Part shown: positions 5,334-5,385 of the stretch, piece after piece | Layout of the letters: every line of letters starts with the position of its first letter | Position numbering within the stretch: position 1 is the first letter of the stretch | Origin: Alphaproteobacteria bacterium | GTDB lineage: Bacteria > Pseudomonadota > Alphaproteobacteria > BNTO01 | Direction of reading: 5' to 3' | DNA length: 5,385 nucleotides | Assembly (NCBI GenBank): GCA_025996655.1 | Contig: BNTO01000074.1 | Coordinates: forward strand, 1 to 5,385 | Notes under the pieces: generated by a model | Databases searched by the model: none | Seen by the model: the letters and a program-made list of their open reading frames with translations, nothing else | What the model was told of the DNA's origin: nothing | Made by a program: the position numbers and the translations under genes

Positions 5334-5385
5334 TTGGCTTACAGTACAGATTTTAGAAAGAGGGTATTGGAACATTACGCGAAAA
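5334..5385 (+). CDS. N-terminus of an IS630-type transposase (runs off window)
   Basis: From TTG 5334 the frame reads (M)AYSTDFRKRVLEHYAK to the window edge. YSTDFRKRVLEHY is the characteristic opening of IS630-family transposases, the first helix of the helix-turn-helix DNA-binding region. The rest, including the DDE catalytic domain, lies outside. The start codon is a choice of convenience: no ATG and no strong ribosome binding site is seen just upstream. Its left terminal repeat probably lies in 5301-5333, directly abutting the IS481-like relic. Whether the element is intact cannot be seen here. Confidence 0.7.
   Translation, partial: MAYSTDFRKRVLEHYAK

Noticed and set aside
1..5385. CRISPR arrays, tRNA or rRNA genes
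   Set aside because: No regularly spaced direct repeats, no cloverleaf with a T-arm motif and no rRNA-like conserved sequence were seen.

Overview
The window looks like part of the chromosome of an intracellular alphaproteobacterium, with Holosporales or Rickettsiales-like symbionts the best guess. This rests on an alphaproteobacterial-style rsmH-ftsL-ftsI cluster surrounded by decayed insertion sequences, and on a reading frame that closely resembles the actin-nucleating tail of eukaryotic WASP proteins. The taxonomic placement is inference; there is no rRNA or other marker in the window.

Layout. Positions 1-116 hold the tail of an unidentified plus-strand gene. Positions 126-783 (minus) hold the N-terminal two thirds of an IS5-family transposase, broken by a frameshift and cut off before most of its catalytic core. 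Positions 843-1247 (plus) encode a short protein with a polyproline stretch, a WH2 actin-binding motif, a WASP-type 'central' helix and an acidic C-terminus ending in Trp. This is the order of a VCA (Arp2/3-activating) module. Its 5' part seems to have been removed by the IS5 element. A strong terminator-like hairpin at 1246-1294 separates it from the division cluster.

The core operon follows: rsmH (16S rRNA m4C1402 methyltransferase, 1356-2423), ftsL (2420-2788, overlapping rsmH by four bases) and ftsI (septal peptidoglycan transpeptidase, 2795-4564). RsmH tunes ribosome decoding; FtsL and FtsI act together in the divisome at the septum. The usual first gene, mraZ, is not seen upstream, and the usual next gene, murE, is not seen downstream.

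Positions 4565-4933 contain no convincing gene. They hold a small hairpin (4595-4620), a 140-bp imperfect palindrome (4649-4788), and a 13-codon ORF with a consensus Shine-Dalgarno sequence (4828-4869). The window ends in transposon debris: an internally deleted, frameshifted rve/IS481-like transposase (4934-5300) and the first codons of an IS630-type transposase running off the end (5334-5385).

The most notable item is the WASP-VCA-like reading frame. It suggests that this lineage has, or recently had, an effector for recruiting host Arp2/3 and actin, and that an IS element damaged it here.
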